A DNA stretch of 64,000 nucleotides from Mucilaginibacter sp. UR6-1 (GCF_020880975.1 NZ_JAJIWP010000002.1:868001-932000), one strand, 5' to 3'. Shown: positions 34,857 through 44,211, counted from the first letter of the stretch. The notes: generated from the letters alone by a model not told the origin. Numbers and translations: made by a program.

Positions 34857-35948
34857 TCAATTAGGAAGTGTGAAATAAAACTCAGTACCGGCACCTTGCT
34901 TTTTTTCCTCAATTCCGATCTGTCCGCCGTGCCGTGTAATGATCTCTGAACTGAGATACAGGCCTATGCCGAATCCTCCGGCGATTTTGGAACCGCTCCC
35001 CGTCCGGTAGAACTTCTGAAAAACTTTTGCATGTTCATCTTTATTGATACCTATGCCGGAATCAATAACCTGCACTTTGTTCCAGCTATCTTCCGTGCTT
35101 AAACGGATATCGACATGCTTATGATCAGGAGAATATTTAATGGCATTATTAACCAAGTTAGTCAATACCTGTCCGATCCGGAACCGGTCAGCCAATACCA
35201 TAAAGGATTTGCCAGTACAAAAAATCTCTATAGTATATTCTGGATTGATCAGCATGGCATTCCCTGCAATCTCATCAATAAGTGTCCGCAGGTCAAAATG
35301 TTCTCTGGATAACCGGATTTGGTTAAGATGGCGATGAGCCGGGTCCGCTATCTCTGTTAACAGCCGGGTAATGCGTTCTGTCGAACCCAGTGCCCTGTTT
35401 GAAATATTAATGAACTTCTCGTTATGCGTTGTCTCAATAAACCGGTGAAGGATTTGTAAATAGCCCTTTACTGCTGAAACAGGTGTTTTCAGTTCGTGTG
35501 TAGCCACATTAAGCAATTCATCCTTCAATAATTCCAGATCTTTTTTCTCTGTGATATCCAAAGTCGTCCCGATCATACGATAAGGTGTGTTATCTCTGAA
35601 TAAAACCGTTCCGTTCGCTTCAATCCAATGCAGGCTACCGTCAGGATGTCTTGCCCGGTATTGTGAATGATATATACCGTTACCCGGAACCAAAGCTTTG
35701 GCGACATCGGTCTGCATCATTTGCCTGTCTTCAGGAACGATACACGCCAGCAGTTCCTCATAGCTCAAACTTGGTCTGTCGCCCATGCCGAAGTTCATTT
35801 TGCACTGCGGTGTACAATTAAGCGTCATGCCGTCCAGATCCAGTTCCCAGAATCCGAGTCTGACCTGATTAAGCGCGATATCAAGATGCTCCTGTGATAC
35901 GATCAGTGTCTTATCAATGGGTATTGTTTTTTGAGAGTTTGTCAGCAT
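34857..35948 (-). CDS. PAS-domain sensor histidine kinase
   Basis: 363 aa, no membrane segment. A PAS/PAC domain (about 25-135, with the PAC run RARHPDGSLHWIEANG) is followed by HisKA (H-box NVATHELKTPVSAVKGYLQIL, His about 151) and HATPase_c (NNAIKYS, DSGIGI, FGIGLYLS). A cytoplasmic kinase with no response regulator beside it, so an orphan here. Converges with the DAC-like gene. Confidence 0.92.
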   Translation of the reverse strand: MLTNSQKTIPIDKTLIVSQEHLDIALNQVRLGFWELDLDGMTLNCTPQCKMNFGMGDRPSLSYEELLACIVPEDRQMMQTDVAKALVPGNGIYHSQYRARHPDGSLHWIEANGTVLFRDNTPYRMIGTTLDITEKKDLELLKDELLNVATHELKTPVSAVKGYLQILHRFIETTHNEKFINISNRALGSTERITRLLTEIADPAHRHLNQIRLSREHFDLRTLIDEIAGNAMLINPEYTIEIFCTGKSFMVLADRFRIGQVLTNLVNNAIKYSPDHKHVDIRLSTEDSWNKVQVIDSGIGINKDEHAKVFQKFYRTGSGSKIAGGFGIGLYLSSEIITRHGGQIGIEEKKQGAGTEFYFTLPN

Positions 35949-36056
35949 TACTAATTATAATAGTAAAGGTAAAAAACTATGATGAAAAATTGAAAATAAG
36001 GTCAGAATATGTAACCGCTGTTCAGACAAGCAATAGAAGCGGCCGGGTAAAAAAGA

Positions 36057-36287
36057 ATGATGGGCAATCCCGTTTTTACCAGTGACTTGCTTGGTGTTAC
36101 AAATGCGCGGGATGTAAAGTGGGTCAATGACCGATTGACCGCTCAGGCAATCAAAACATTTACGCAACCGCTTAAATTAGATCATCCGTTCGGCAATGAC
36201 AAGCAATTAATATACATAGCCTGTACACGTACGGAGCTGCGTGCGATCAAGCCATGCATGGTGTCTGATACCGATCCGTACACCTGA
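36057..36287 (+). pseudogene. alpha/beta-hydrolase C-terminal remnant
   Basis: 76 codons whose first 55 residues match the C-terminal third of alpha/beta-fold esterases: FGVT-like LLGVTNARDVKWVNDRLTAQ, TFTQPLKL and YIACTR. The nucleophile elbow and the N-terminal two thirds are missing; nothing resembling them lies in the 108 bp upstream. No neighbour shares its strand within 180 bp. A decayed gene. The remaining sequence to 36476 shows nothing else I recognise. Confidence 0.6.
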
Positions 36288-36476
36288 ATTTAGTTTTTAG
36301 CGGTAGCTTCTGGTAAACGGGGTGATCAGCATACAAACGAGGTTGGAAGATCATGAAATCGTGCTCATGGTAGGAGGGTGTGATTAAATGCGCTGTTTTA
36401 AAGCTATGCAGAAAGCGGTTGACCGCAACAAAGTTAGTTAACGATTGTTATGCCTTGAACGCAGCACGATCTACTC

Positions 36477-36872
36477 ATGAAACATTTGACCTGTAAAACT
36501 TTATTATTCATAGTGATGGCGTTCAGCTTTGTCCGCGCGAGCGGGCAGCAAGCTAAAGCGTTTGAAAAGGTAATGTTTACGGCGAAGACGGGTACGGGCA
36601 AACTACTGCGGTTAGCTTATGCCGATGGCTATATCGGTGCCAGTGAGATCACTTTAAAGGTCAGACAAAGACCGGCTCAACTGTTTGTTCCTGTCAGCGG
36701 GGTACCTGAACCTAACGGCGACCTTTTATTCCGGCCAAGGTCAGGTGGGCCTAAAACCGGTATCATTTTACATGGCATCAGTGATGAAAATGCTGCTCCG
36801 GAGATTATCAAGGGGATCTATAATGATGGTAAAGTTAGATGGACGTTAACTTTTCAGCGGTCAGGGACGTAG
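36477..36872 (+). CDS. small secreted protein of unknown function
   Basis: 131 aa with a clear signal peptide (about 1-24, ending RASGQQ) and a mature part of about 105 residues that is rich in beta-prone stretches (GKLLRLAYADGYIGASEITLKVR). No cysteine pair, lipobox or known motif was seen. Stands alone between the hydrolase remnant and the Ohr operon. I do not recognise it. Confidence 0.6.
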   Translation: MKHLTCKTLLFIVMAFSFVRASGQQAKAFEKVMFTAKTGTGKLLRLAYADGYIGASEITLKVRQRPAQLFVPVSGVPEPNGDLLFRPRSGGPKTGIILHGISDENAAPEIIKGIYNDGKVRWTLTFQRSGT

Positions 36873-37014
36873 TATGGAACATCCGTCTGATCAGATCGTT
36901 ATAAAGTTTTTCCAAATTGAAAATGGTATAGTTATAGCCATGATCCTGGTATCTTCCTGGCTTATTTTCTTAGTCAGATCGTATCTCTTGATGACATTTT
37001 GTTCAATTAGATAA

Positions 37015-37043
37015 CCCCGGGCTAAGCTGAACTAAGCCCGGGG
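37015..37043 (-). terminator. terminator of the Ohr operon
   Basis: GC-rich stem CCCCGGGCTAAG / CTAAGCCCGGGG with one mismatch and a 5-nt loop, 8 bp downstream of the Ohr stop on the minus strand. The U-run is weak. Confidence 0.7.
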
Positions 37044-37050
37044 ATAATTC

Positions 37051-37473
37051 TTAATTATTGGTAACCGCTAATTTTACTTCAATATTACCACGGGTGGCAT
37101 TAGAGTATGGGCACACCTGGTGTGCTTTGGCTACCAAGTCGTTCGCCTTTTCCAAATCTATATCCTTAATATTCACATCAAGTTCAACTGCCAGGCCAAA
37201 ACCTCCGGCATCGTTTTGCCCTATGCTTACTTTCGCGGCTACGGTAGTATTGCCGGTTGAAATTTTTTCCTGTTTAATAACCAAATTCAGCGCGCTGTCA
37301 AAACAGGCAGCATAACCCGCTGCAAATAATTGCTCGGGGTTGGTGTAGTCATCATTGGCCCCACCCAGTGCTTTTGGCATTCTTACCTCAACATCTAAAA
37401 CGCCGTTATTGCTTTTCACATGGCCATTACGGCCTCCGGTTGCAGTTGCTTCTGCAGTATATAACACTTTCAT
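37051..37473 (-). CDS. ohr: organic hydroperoxide resistance protein (Ohr/OsmC family)
   Basis: 140 aa. The two peroxidatic-site cysteines of Ohr are present: Cys57 (AAGYAACFDS) and Cys121 (HQVCPYSNATRGN), with the flanking motifs that separate Ohr from OsmC. Reduces organic and lipid hydroperoxides in the cytoplasm using lipoyl-type thiols (family knowledge). Last gene of the operon that begins with an OhrR-like regulator, which supports the call. Confidence 0.93.
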   Translation of the reverse strand: MKVLYTAEATATGGRNGHVKSNNGVLDVEVRMPKALGGANDDYTNPEQLFAAGYAACFDSALNLVIKQEKISTGNTTVAAKVSIGQNDAGGFGLAVELDVNIKDIDLEKANDLVAKAHQVCPYSNATRGNIEVKLAVTNN

Positions 37474-37500
37474 TTTTTTTATATTTATTTATAGAACCAA

Positions 37501-38178
37501 TTATCTTAAACGCGAAATCATTTTTTCGGCAACACTTTCAGATGATGCCGGATTTTGCCCGGTAATTAACAAACCGTCTTCCACTACGTGTACTCCCCAG
37601 TCTTCCACCTTGCTGTAGCTGGCACCTAAATTTTTCATCTCATCTTCTACCAAAAAGGGTACTATGTCGGTTAATTTCACGGCTTCCTCCTCGGTATTTG
37701 AAAACCCGGTTACGTTTTTACCTTTCACAAAAGGGGCTCCGTTTTCAAACTTTACATTTTTAAACGCGCCCGGTGCATGGCAAACAGCACCCACCAATTT
37801 ACCGTTGTTATAAAAATCTAAAATCAATTGTGCCGAATGCTGATCGTTAGCTAAATCCCACAGCGGGCCATGCCCGCCCGGATAGAATATGGCATCAAAG
37901 TCAGATGCCTTCATTTCGGCAAGCTTGTGGGTGTGGGCAATAACTTCCTGTACTTTAGTGTCGTTATAATAGCGCTTGGTAGCTTCGGTTTGTGCCGAAG
38001 GTGCTTCGCTGCTTGGATCAATAGGTGCCTGCCCGCCTTTAGGCGTGGCTACCACTACTTCATAATCGGCATCAGCAAACTTGTAATAGGGTGCGGCAAA
38101 TTCTTCAACCCAAAAACCTGTTTTTTTGCCCGAATTGCCTAACTGATCATGTGATGTTACCACAAATAAAATTTTCAT
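37501..38178 (-). CDS. DJ-1/PfpI (type 1 glutamine amidotransferase-like) protein
   Basis: 225 aa. DJ-1/PfpI fold with nucleophile Cys133 and His134 in GAVCHAPGAF, upstream Glu25/26 in WVEEFAAPYY, and IFYPGGHGPLWDL at 97-109. Closest to the Hsp31/chaperone-glyoxalase type. It may detoxify methylglyoxal or repair glycated or oxidised targets (family knowledge, not shown here). It sits between DoxX and Ohr in the stress operon. Confidence 0.92.
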   Translation of the reverse strand: MKILFVVTSHDQLGNSGKKTGFWVEEFAAPYYKFADADYEVVVATPKGGQAPIDPSSEAPSAQTEATKRYYNDTKVQEVIAHTHKLAEMKASDFDAIFYPGGHGPLWDLANDQHSAQLILDFYNNGKLVGAVCHAPGAFKNVKFENGAPFVKGKNVTGFSNTEEEAVKLTDIVPFLVEDEMKNLGASYSKVEDWGVHVVEDGLLITGQNPASSESVAEKMISRLR

Positions 38179-38203
38179 GTTTAACTTTTTTTTGATGTGA
38201 TTT

Positions 38204-38602
38204 TTAATTTTTCTTTTTGAGCGCGTTAGTACTCCAAAGCGCCCATAGGATAAGGACCGGTTGAAAAAAAAGACGTATTAACCTTGCATTATCTGTGTTA
38301 AGACCGAAGGCATTTACTTTATTGATGTATTGTGCAATGTTGCCCGGAAATATCAGTACGAAAAAAATGGCTGCTGCTATGCCAACGTGTTTTTTGTACT
38401 TAACTGCAAAAATGAGCGCTAAACCTAAACTTATCTCAACTATTCCGGATAGTATAACTGTTACATCCGGATTAACCGGAAGCCAGCGCGGTACCTGAGC
38501 CAAAAATTCAGTTCGATTGAAAGTTAAGTGACTTACGCCTGCAAATGTTAAAAATACTCCCAGTATAATCCGGGCAACATTTTGAGCTTTGGAAGTGTGC
38601 AT
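38204..38602 (-). CDS. DoxX-family membrane protein
   Basis: 132 aa with four predicted membrane segments (about 8-27, 45-65, 70-88, 105-125) and the DoxX pattern RIILGVFLTFAGVSHL near the N-terminus. Its start overlaps the stop of the OhrR-like gene by 1 nt (TAATG), which implies coupled translation. DoxX proteins are often linked to thiol or oxidative stress; the precise role is unknown. Confidence 0.88.
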   Translation of the reverse strand: MHTSKAQNVARIILGVFLTFAGVSHLTFNRTEFLAQVPRWLPVNPDVTVILSGIVEISLGLALIFAVKYKKHVGIAAAIFFVLIFPGNIAQYINKVNAFGLNTDNARLIRLFFQPVLILWALWSTNALKKKN

Positions 38603-39021
38603 TACCTTTGTAAAATTTTGTTTAAAATATTTTTAAGCTGAAAAAGTTCATCGATAGATACGTTCATGCAGTTTACCAACTCCATGGGTATATTCTTAGC
38701 GCTTTCTTTCAATTGAATACCCAATGCTGTTAGCGAAATCATTACTACACGCTCGTCTTCTTTACTTCGCGTCCGGTTTACCAGTCCCTTTTGTTCTAAT
38801 CTTTTTAACAATGGCGTAAGCGTTCCGGTATCGAGAAGTAGCTTTTCGCATAGTTGATTTACCGTTTGCTGCTTGTGCTCCCACAAAACCATTAACACTA
38901 AATACTGCGGATAGGTGATGTTTAGCTTAGCCAGCAATGGCCTGTATAGATTAGTAAGATTTCTTGAAAAAGCATATGCCGGGAAGCAGATTTGATGTTC
39001 GAGCTTGAGTAAATCTTCCAT
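38602..39021 (-). CDS. OhrR-like MarR-family regulator
   Basis: 139 aa from the ATG at 39021 (MEDLLKLEHQICF). The ATG at 39060 would add 13 residues and overlap the operator repeats, so the shorter form is preferred. Cys12 in HQICFPAYAFSR is at the position of the OhrR peroxide-sensing cysteine, followed by ITYPQYLVLMVLWE and a winged HTH with the wing RSKEDERVV. Expected to repress this operon until oxidised by organic peroxide (family knowledge). Confidence 0.9.
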   Translation of the reverse strand: MEDLLKLEHQICFPAYAFSRNLTNLYRPLLAKLNITYPQYLVLMVLWEHKQQTVNQLCEKLLLDTGTLTPLLKRLEQKGLVNRTRSKEDERVVMISLTALGIQLKESAKNIPMELVNCMNVSIDELFQLKNILNKILQR

Positions 39022-39050
39022 ATACTGTAAACACATGTAACAAATAAATG

Positions 39051-39078
39051 TTTTGCACAATATAATTTTGCACGATAT
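39051..39078 (-). promoter_or_regulatory. direct-repeat operator candidate for the OhrR-like regulator
   Basis: TTTTGCACAATAT (39051-39063) and TTTTGCACGATAT (39066-39078) are 15 bp apart and differ at one position. They lie just upstream of the regulator, where its promoter should be. Autoregulation by the OhrR-like protein is the simplest reading (inference). Confidence 0.5.
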
Positions 39079-39185
39079 TTATGTATCAGCGTAACCAAGT
39101 TAGTACTATATTCCATGCGGGTACGGGTATGTTGTTAGCGATCGCCGCCACATCCGTAACTTCAGGCTAATACACTTCCTAATAT

Positions 39186-39776
39186 TTAAAGCAGCCCTTT
39201 TTGCAGCATTTGGGCTAACCAGGCAACCTGACTGTCACTCTGCGGGAATTTGCCAAAAACGAGTACTTCCTGCTCAAAGCTTTTAAAAGCAGCATTCAAT
39301 GTTTCTGATAAAAAATCAGTATCTTCTTCTGAAAGCTCGGCGATATCTTTGTTTTCTATCGCCCATTGGATGATCTGTTTAAACACAGCGATCTCTTCTT
39401 CGGCAAATCTTCTGAATTTGAACATAAAGCCTGATGGATCTAAACGCAGATCGTCGATGGCCAGTTTATACTTTGATACGATATGGCGGAGATGCTTTAA
39501 TTTGGTGATATTGAAGGATTCGATATTGGCTGAAAAAGAGCGACGCTTGCTTATAGTATCTTTGCTTTCTGCCAAACAATTTAAAAAGAGCTTTTCGCAT
39601 ACCCCATCCAGCACCTCTTCCTTATTTTTAAAGTAGTGATATATCGTGCTCCGCCCTTTCTTACACTCATTAGAAATATCCTGCATAGATACCCTGAGAT
39701 AACCGTAACGCTCAAATACAGCGTCTGAAGCCAAAATTATTTCTTCCCGCACCTGATCATTTTCAATCCTTTTCAT
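39186..39776 (-). CDS. TetR/AcrR-family regulator
   Basis: 196 aa from the ATG at 39776. A frame from 39785 would begin with TTG. TetR HTH at the N-terminus (YLRVSMQDISNECKKGRSTIYHYFKNKEEVL) and a helical ligand domain. Divergent from the RND efflux operon at 40033, with mirrored promoter/operator sequences between them, so probably its repressor. Confidence 0.9.
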   Translation of the reverse strand: MKRIENDQVREEIILASDAVFERYGYLRVSMQDISNECKKGRSTIYHYFKNKEEVLDGVCEKLFLNCLAESKDTISKRRSFSANIESFNITKLKHLRHIVSKYKLAIDDLRLDPSGFMFKFRRFAEEEIAVFKQIIQWAIENKDIAELSEEDTDFLSETLNAAFKSFEQEVLVFGKFPQSDSQVAWLAQMLQKGLL

Positions 39777-39779
39777 TGT

Positions 39780-39906
39780 CGACAAAAATACATTATTTGT
39801 TCATACATAATGAACGATTTTATTCATTTAGATGAAAAGTTCATTATAGCGCTTTTATGACAATGAAATTAAAAAATATTAAAATACAAAAAATGTATAT
39901 TTGTCG
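39780..39906. promoter_or_regulatory. divergent tetR / RND efflux promoter-operator region
   Basis: The two -7 regions are inverted copies: CGACAAAAATACAT (39780-39793) and ATGTATATTTGTCG (39893-39906) pair at 13 of 14 positions. The plus-strand one holds a perfect TATATTTG (39896-39903) for the efflux operon. Between them lie TetR-type palindromes GTTCAT-N5-ATGAAC (39799-39815) and TTCAT-N4-ATGAA (39823-39836). The minus-strand TATTTTTG ends only 6 bp before the TetR ATG, so that transcript may be nearly leaderless or the box may be part of an operator. Confidence 0.6.
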
Positions 39907-40032
39907 AATATTTAAATGATCGGACTTTTAAAAGCCTTTCGCAAACATTATGTTGATCGGGAGGTAAGTTTAATCCGGCTTTATTTATGCAGTAATAATC
40001 GACAAAAAAACAATAAACGTTCAATTGATTAA

Positions 40033-41094
40033 ATGAAAACAACGATCACACTGGCCGGAGCAGTTATAACTGCCCTATGGATTACCGGCTGCTCAAACAG
40101 CACCAAAATGAAACCGGGGTCGGATACGCTTACGGTAAAAGTATTTAGTTTATCTACTGATGCTACGGCAATTGATGATCGTATTGTTTATGATGGAACG
40201 CTGGAAGCAGAAAAAACAATTGACCTGAGCTTCCAGGTTTCCGGCACTATTTTGTCTTTCCCCGTAAAAACAGGAGATTTCGTTAAAAAAGGTCAATTAG
40301 TTGGCTCGGTGGACGAAACTACTTATCGCAATCAATACAACGCACAGTTGGCACAGGCTAAACTGGCCAGCGAAAATTATAACCGCATTAACGAGGTATA
40401 TAAAAAAGGTAGCGTAGCCGAAATTAAAATGCTGGAGGCTAAATCCAATTACGAACAGGCTACCTCCGCCGCGCGTGCAACCTACCAGAATATAGCGCAT
40501 ACACATCTTTATGCCCCGGTAAGCGGCTACGTGGGCGATAAAATGGCAGAAGCCGGAGCAGTGGCCAATCCCGGACAGCCGGTACTGCAATTGTTAGATA
40601 CCCGCTCGGTAAAAGTATTGGTAGCCGTGCCCGAAAATGAGATCAACCGTTATAAAGCAGGTACGCCTGCAACTATCAAAATTGATGCGCTGGGCAATCA
40701 GCCGCTGCAAGGTAAGGTTACCGAAGTGGGCGTGATCGCTTTGAACGGTAGCGCCAATTATAATATCAAAATAGCTCTTCCTAATACCGGTTTGCAGTTA
40801 AGGCCGGGCATGCTTTGCAAGGTTTCTTTTCATTCGGCTGAAAACAAAAACATCCAATCTGCTGATGCCAAAGAAATTATTGTGCCCGTACAGGCGGTAC
40901 AGGTTGATGAAAAAGGGACCAACTTTTTATACATCATGAATGCTCAGAACAAGGCTGTGCGAAAGAATGTGACCACGGGCCAGCTTTACAGTAACGGCGT
41001 AACTATCAAATCCGGTCTGTCGGGCAATGAGCAGGTGATCACCTCCGGTTACCAGAAACTTGCCGACCAAACTCCTGTCATTGCCAGCAAATAA
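40033..41094 (+). CDS. RND efflux periplasmic adaptor (membrane fusion protein)
   Basis: 353 aa lipoprotein (lipobox WITGC, Cys20). HlyD/AcrA architecture: first lipoyl half (TIDLSFQVSGTILSFPVKTGD), a short coiled-coil hairpin (about 105-150), second lipoyl half (HLYAPVSGYVGDKMAEAGA), then beta-barrel and membrane-proximal domains. Links the inner-membrane pump at 41104 to the TolC-type channel at 44222; the three genes are 9-10 bp apart. Confidence 0.94.
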   Translation: MKTTITLAGAVITALWITGCSNSTKMKPGSDTLTVKVFSLSTDATAIDDRIVYDGTLEAEKTIDLSFQVSGTILSFPVKTGDFVKKGQLVGSVDETTYRNQYNAQLAQAKLASENYNRINEVYKKGSVAEIKMLEAKSNYEQATSAARATYQNIAHTHLYAPVSGYVGDKMAEAGAVANPGQPVLQLLDTRSVKVLVAVPENEINRYKAGTPATIKIDALGNQPLQGKVTEVGVIALNGSANYNIKIALPNTGLQLRPGMLCKVSFHSAENKNIQSADAKEIIVPVQAVQVDEKGTNFLYIMNAQNKAVRKNVTTGQLYSNGVTIKSGLSGNEQVITSGYQKLADQTPVIASK

Positions 41095-41103
41095 GCGCAT
41101 ATC

Positions 41104-44100
41104 ATGAAGAAGAACTCAAACTTAATTGAATGGGCAATGGAGTACCATGTATTCCCGCTCGCGCTATCCGCTGTACTTGTTTTGATCGGCTTAGCCGGGC
41201 TTTTTAACATGCCCCGAAATGAATTTCCTGATTTCACCATCAGGCAGGGCCTCATTGTGGGTCAATACCCCGGCGCTTCATCTAAACAGGTTGAAGAACA
41301 GCTTACTAAAAAGGTAGAAGAGTATTTATTCAGTAACAACGAAGTTAACAAGAAGAAAACCTACTCTTTTTCACGCGATGGCGTAATGTACATTTTTGTG
41401 GAAGTGGCTGATAACCAAAATGCAATTCAAACCAAGGCGTTTTGGAACAAGATCAAGAACGGGATGCTGATTCTACAAAGCCAGCTCCCAAAAGAAGTTA
41501 AGGGCTTTTATATTGATAGCGACTTTGGCAACACATCAGCATTGCTGATGGCCGTAGAATCAAAAACAAGGCCTTATAAAGAGCTGCTCCGTAATGTAGA
41601 GGATATAGAGGCAGAATTAAGGCAGGTACAGGATGTTGCCAAAATATCGCATACGGGCAACCTGAATGAGCAGCTTACGGTTTATGTAGATAACAACAAG
41701 CTGCTGCAAAAAGGGGTATCTGTAAGCAATGTGATGCAGGTGCTGCAAAACGAAGGCGCAATCAATGCAACAGGTAAAGAGGAGGGGAGCGTAGTAGACC
41801 AGCCCATTCATTTAAGCACTTATTATAAAACCGAGGCCGAACTTTCTGAACAGATCATCAGGCAGGATCCTGGCGGCAACTCCATTCGTTTACGCGATGT
41901 GGCCACTTTAAAACGCGAGTACGATGAGCCGGATAGCTACGTTACCTCCAACGGTACAAAATCTATCGTGATCTCGCTGGAGATGATCACCGGTAAAAAT
42001 ATTGTGCAGTTTGGTAAGGAACTGGAAGAGCATATTGAAAAAGTAAAGCAGCGCCTGCCGGCAGACATTCAACTGGTTAAGCTGGCCGATCAGGCGGAGG
42101 TAGTGGATGATTCGATCAGCCATTTTATGAAAGAATTTGCTTTCGCGCTTATTGGTGTGGTAGGTGTAGCCCTGCTGCTGCTGCCATTCAGGGTTGCCGC
42201 GGTTGCTGCTGCAACTATACCTATAACCATCGCCGCAACGCTGGGTATCATGTACATGGCCGGTATTGAACTGGATACGGTAACACTTGCCGCCCTGATC
42301 GTGGTGTTGGGGATTGTGGTGGATGACCCTATTGTGGTAATTGATAACCACGTAGAAAAGCTGGACCATGGCATGTCGGTTTGGGATGCGGCCATCAGCA
42401 GTGCTAAAGAGTTGTTTCCATCGGTGTTTACCGCTACGCTGGCCATATCGGCAACGTTTGTACCGCTGGCATTTTTCATGACCGGTACCGCTAAAGATTT
42501 TATCCGCTTATTCCCGGTTACCATCATGATCGCGCTTACCCTGTCGCTGATCATCTCCATGCTGGTTGTGCCTTTTTTTAATACGCTGTTCATCAAAAAA
42601 GGATTATTACATAATAAAAAGGAAGAAAAGCGATCATTTTTAGACCGCTTACAGGACTTTTTTAACAGCCACATCGGTAATTCCATGAAGCACTACAAGC
42701 TCACCGTATTTTTCGCGGTGCTGTCTGTGGTGATCGGCATAGCCCTTATGGGGGTGCTGCCTCAGCAACTTTTCCCAAAAGTAGAGCGAAATCAATTCGC
42801 TATGGAGATCTACCTGCCATCAGGTTACAGGCTTTCACAAACAGACAGCGTGGTTAAGGGCATGGAAAAAATATTAAAGCAGGATAAACGAATTTTGAAT
42901 TATACCAGCTTTATCGGCAGCAGTTCGCCGCGTTTCCATTCGGTATACGCGCCAAACCTGCCCTCAAAAAACTACGCGCAAATCCTGATCAAAACTGAAT
43001 CTGAAGACGCGACCGCGGAGGTGATCGTTGATTATCAGCATAAATACGGCAACCTGTTTCCGGCTGCGTATGTTCGCATGAAACAATTGAACATGATCAA
43101 CGCGCTGGCCGCCATAGAGGTAAGGATCAGCGGAAACGATATTCCGGCTTTAAAACAGGTGGCTAACCAGGTATTGGCTATTGGTAAAACGCATAAACAG
43201 GTAACCTGGGCCAGAACAGATTATAACGAGATACAGCCAACCCTTAAAATAGATATTAAAGCGGCCGAAGCTTCAAGGCTTGGATTAAGCAAGAGTGATA
43301 TTGCCAATGCAATAGCCATGCATTCAGAAGGTATTACAGCTACGCAGATCTGGGAAAACACCTACGCGGTGGATGTGAAAATCAAATCACCAAAAGCGTC
43401 GCGGAGTGACCTCTCAGCCCTGCGCGACCTGAACATTGTATCACCACAAACCCAATCAATCATTCCGTTAAGACAGGTTGCGGATGTAAATCCGGATTGG
43501 AATGATGGCCAGATAACCCGCAGAAATAGCGTGCGTACGCTAACCGTGCGTATGGATGTAACCCAGGACGCGGTGGCCAACGCCGTATTGATGGATATGC
43601 AGCCCGCTATCGAAAAAATAAAACTTCCGGCAGGGGTAGAGCTGCGTTATGGGGGTGAACTGGAGCTACAGGGAGAGAACCAGGGCCCAATGGGTATCGC
43701 GCTTGGCGTAAGTATCATTTTGATATTCCTGATCTTGCTGTGGCATTTTAAACATCTCAAACATGCCTTGCTCAGTATCACCACCATGCCGTTAAGTTTA
43801 TTGGGTGCCGCGTTCGGCCTGTTCATCATGGGCTATCCGTTCGGCTTTACCTCGTTTCTTGGCTTGCTTGCCCTTTGCGGTATTGTGGTGCGTAACGGTA
43901 TCATATTGATTGACTTTGCAGAAGAATTACGGTTACATGAAGGTAAATCCGTATTTGAAGCGGCAAAACTTTCTGCCGAACGCAGAATGCGGCCAATCTT
44001 TTTAACCTCTTCCGCAGCGGCTGTCGGCGTAATACCGATGGTGATCAGCAGGTCATCGTTATGGGGGCCGCTGGGTACCGTTATCTGTTTTGGGTTATTG

Positions 44101-44211
44101 TTATCCATGCTGCTAACCTTGTTTGTGCTGCCTACCCTGTACTGGCTTTTCTTTCGCAAGGAGGACAAAAACAACCCGGAGAACGAAACACCGCAAACTG
44201 TAACCGCATAA
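41104..44211 (+). CDS. RND efflux transporter permease
   Basis: 1035 aa AcrB/HAE-type pump with 12 membrane segments and two large periplasmic loops (about 35-330 and 560-870). The TM4 proton-relay motif GIVVDDPIVVIDN holds the paired Asp; the N-terminus EFPDFTIRQGLIVGQYPGAS is typical of the family. Substrate cannot be told from sequence. Middle gene of the adaptor-pump-channel operon. Confidence 0.94.
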   Translation: MKKNSNLIEWAMEYHVFPLALSAVLVLIGLAGLFNMPRNEFPDFTIRQGLIVGQYPGASSKQVEEQLTKKVEEYLFSNNEVNKKKTYSFSRDGVMYIFVEVADNQNAIQTKAFWNKIKNGMLILQSQLPKEVKGFYIDSDFGNTSALLMAVESKTRPYKELLRNVEDIEAELRQVQDVAKISHTGNLNEQLTVYVDNNKLLQKGVSVSNVMQVLQNEGAINATGKEEGSVVDQPIHLSTYYKTEAELSEQIIRQDPGGNSIRLRDVATLKREYDEPDSYVTSNGTKSIVISLEMITGKNIVQFGKELEEHIEKVKQRLPADIQLVKLADQAEVVDDSISHFMKEFAFALIGVVGVALLLLPFRVAAVAAATIPITIAATLGIMYMAGIELDTVTLAALIVVLGIVVDDPIVVIDNHVEKLDHGMSVWDAAISSAKELFPSVFTATLAISATFVPLAFFMTGTAKDFIRLFPVTIMIALTLSLIISMLVVPFFNTLFIKKGLLHNKKEEKRSFLDRLQDFFNSHIGNSMKHYKLTVFFAVLSVVIGIALMGVLPQQLFPKVERNQFAMEIYLPSGYRLSQTDSVVKGMEKILKQDKRILNYTSFIGSSSPRFHSVYAPNLPSKNYAQILIKTESEDATAEVIVDYQHKYGNLFPAAYVRMKQLNMINALAAIEVRISGNDIPALKQVANQVLAIGKTHKQVTWARTDYNEIQPTLKIDIKAAEASRLGLSKSDIANAIAMHSEGITATQIWENTYAVDVKIKSPKASRSDLSALRDLNIVSPQTQSIIPLRQVADVNPDWNDGQITRRNSVRTLTVRMDVTQDAVANAVLMDMQPAIEKIKLPAGVELRYGGELELQGENQGPMGIALGVSIILIFLILLWHFKHLKHALLSITTMPLSLLGAAFGLFIMGYPFGFTSFLGLLALCGIVVRNGIILIDFAEELRLHEGKSVFEAAKLSAERRMRPIFLTSSAAAVGVIPMVISRSSLWGPLGTVICFGLLLSMLLTLFVLPTLYWLFFRKEDKNNPENETPQTVTA

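Noticed and set aside
39776..39785. TTG start for the TetR gene at 39785
   Set aside because: An ATG nine bases downstream gives a normal TetR N-terminus.
41908..42686. Long minus-strand frames inside the RND pump gene
   Set aside because: They are antisense to a clearly conserved pump sequence and encode no recognisable protein.
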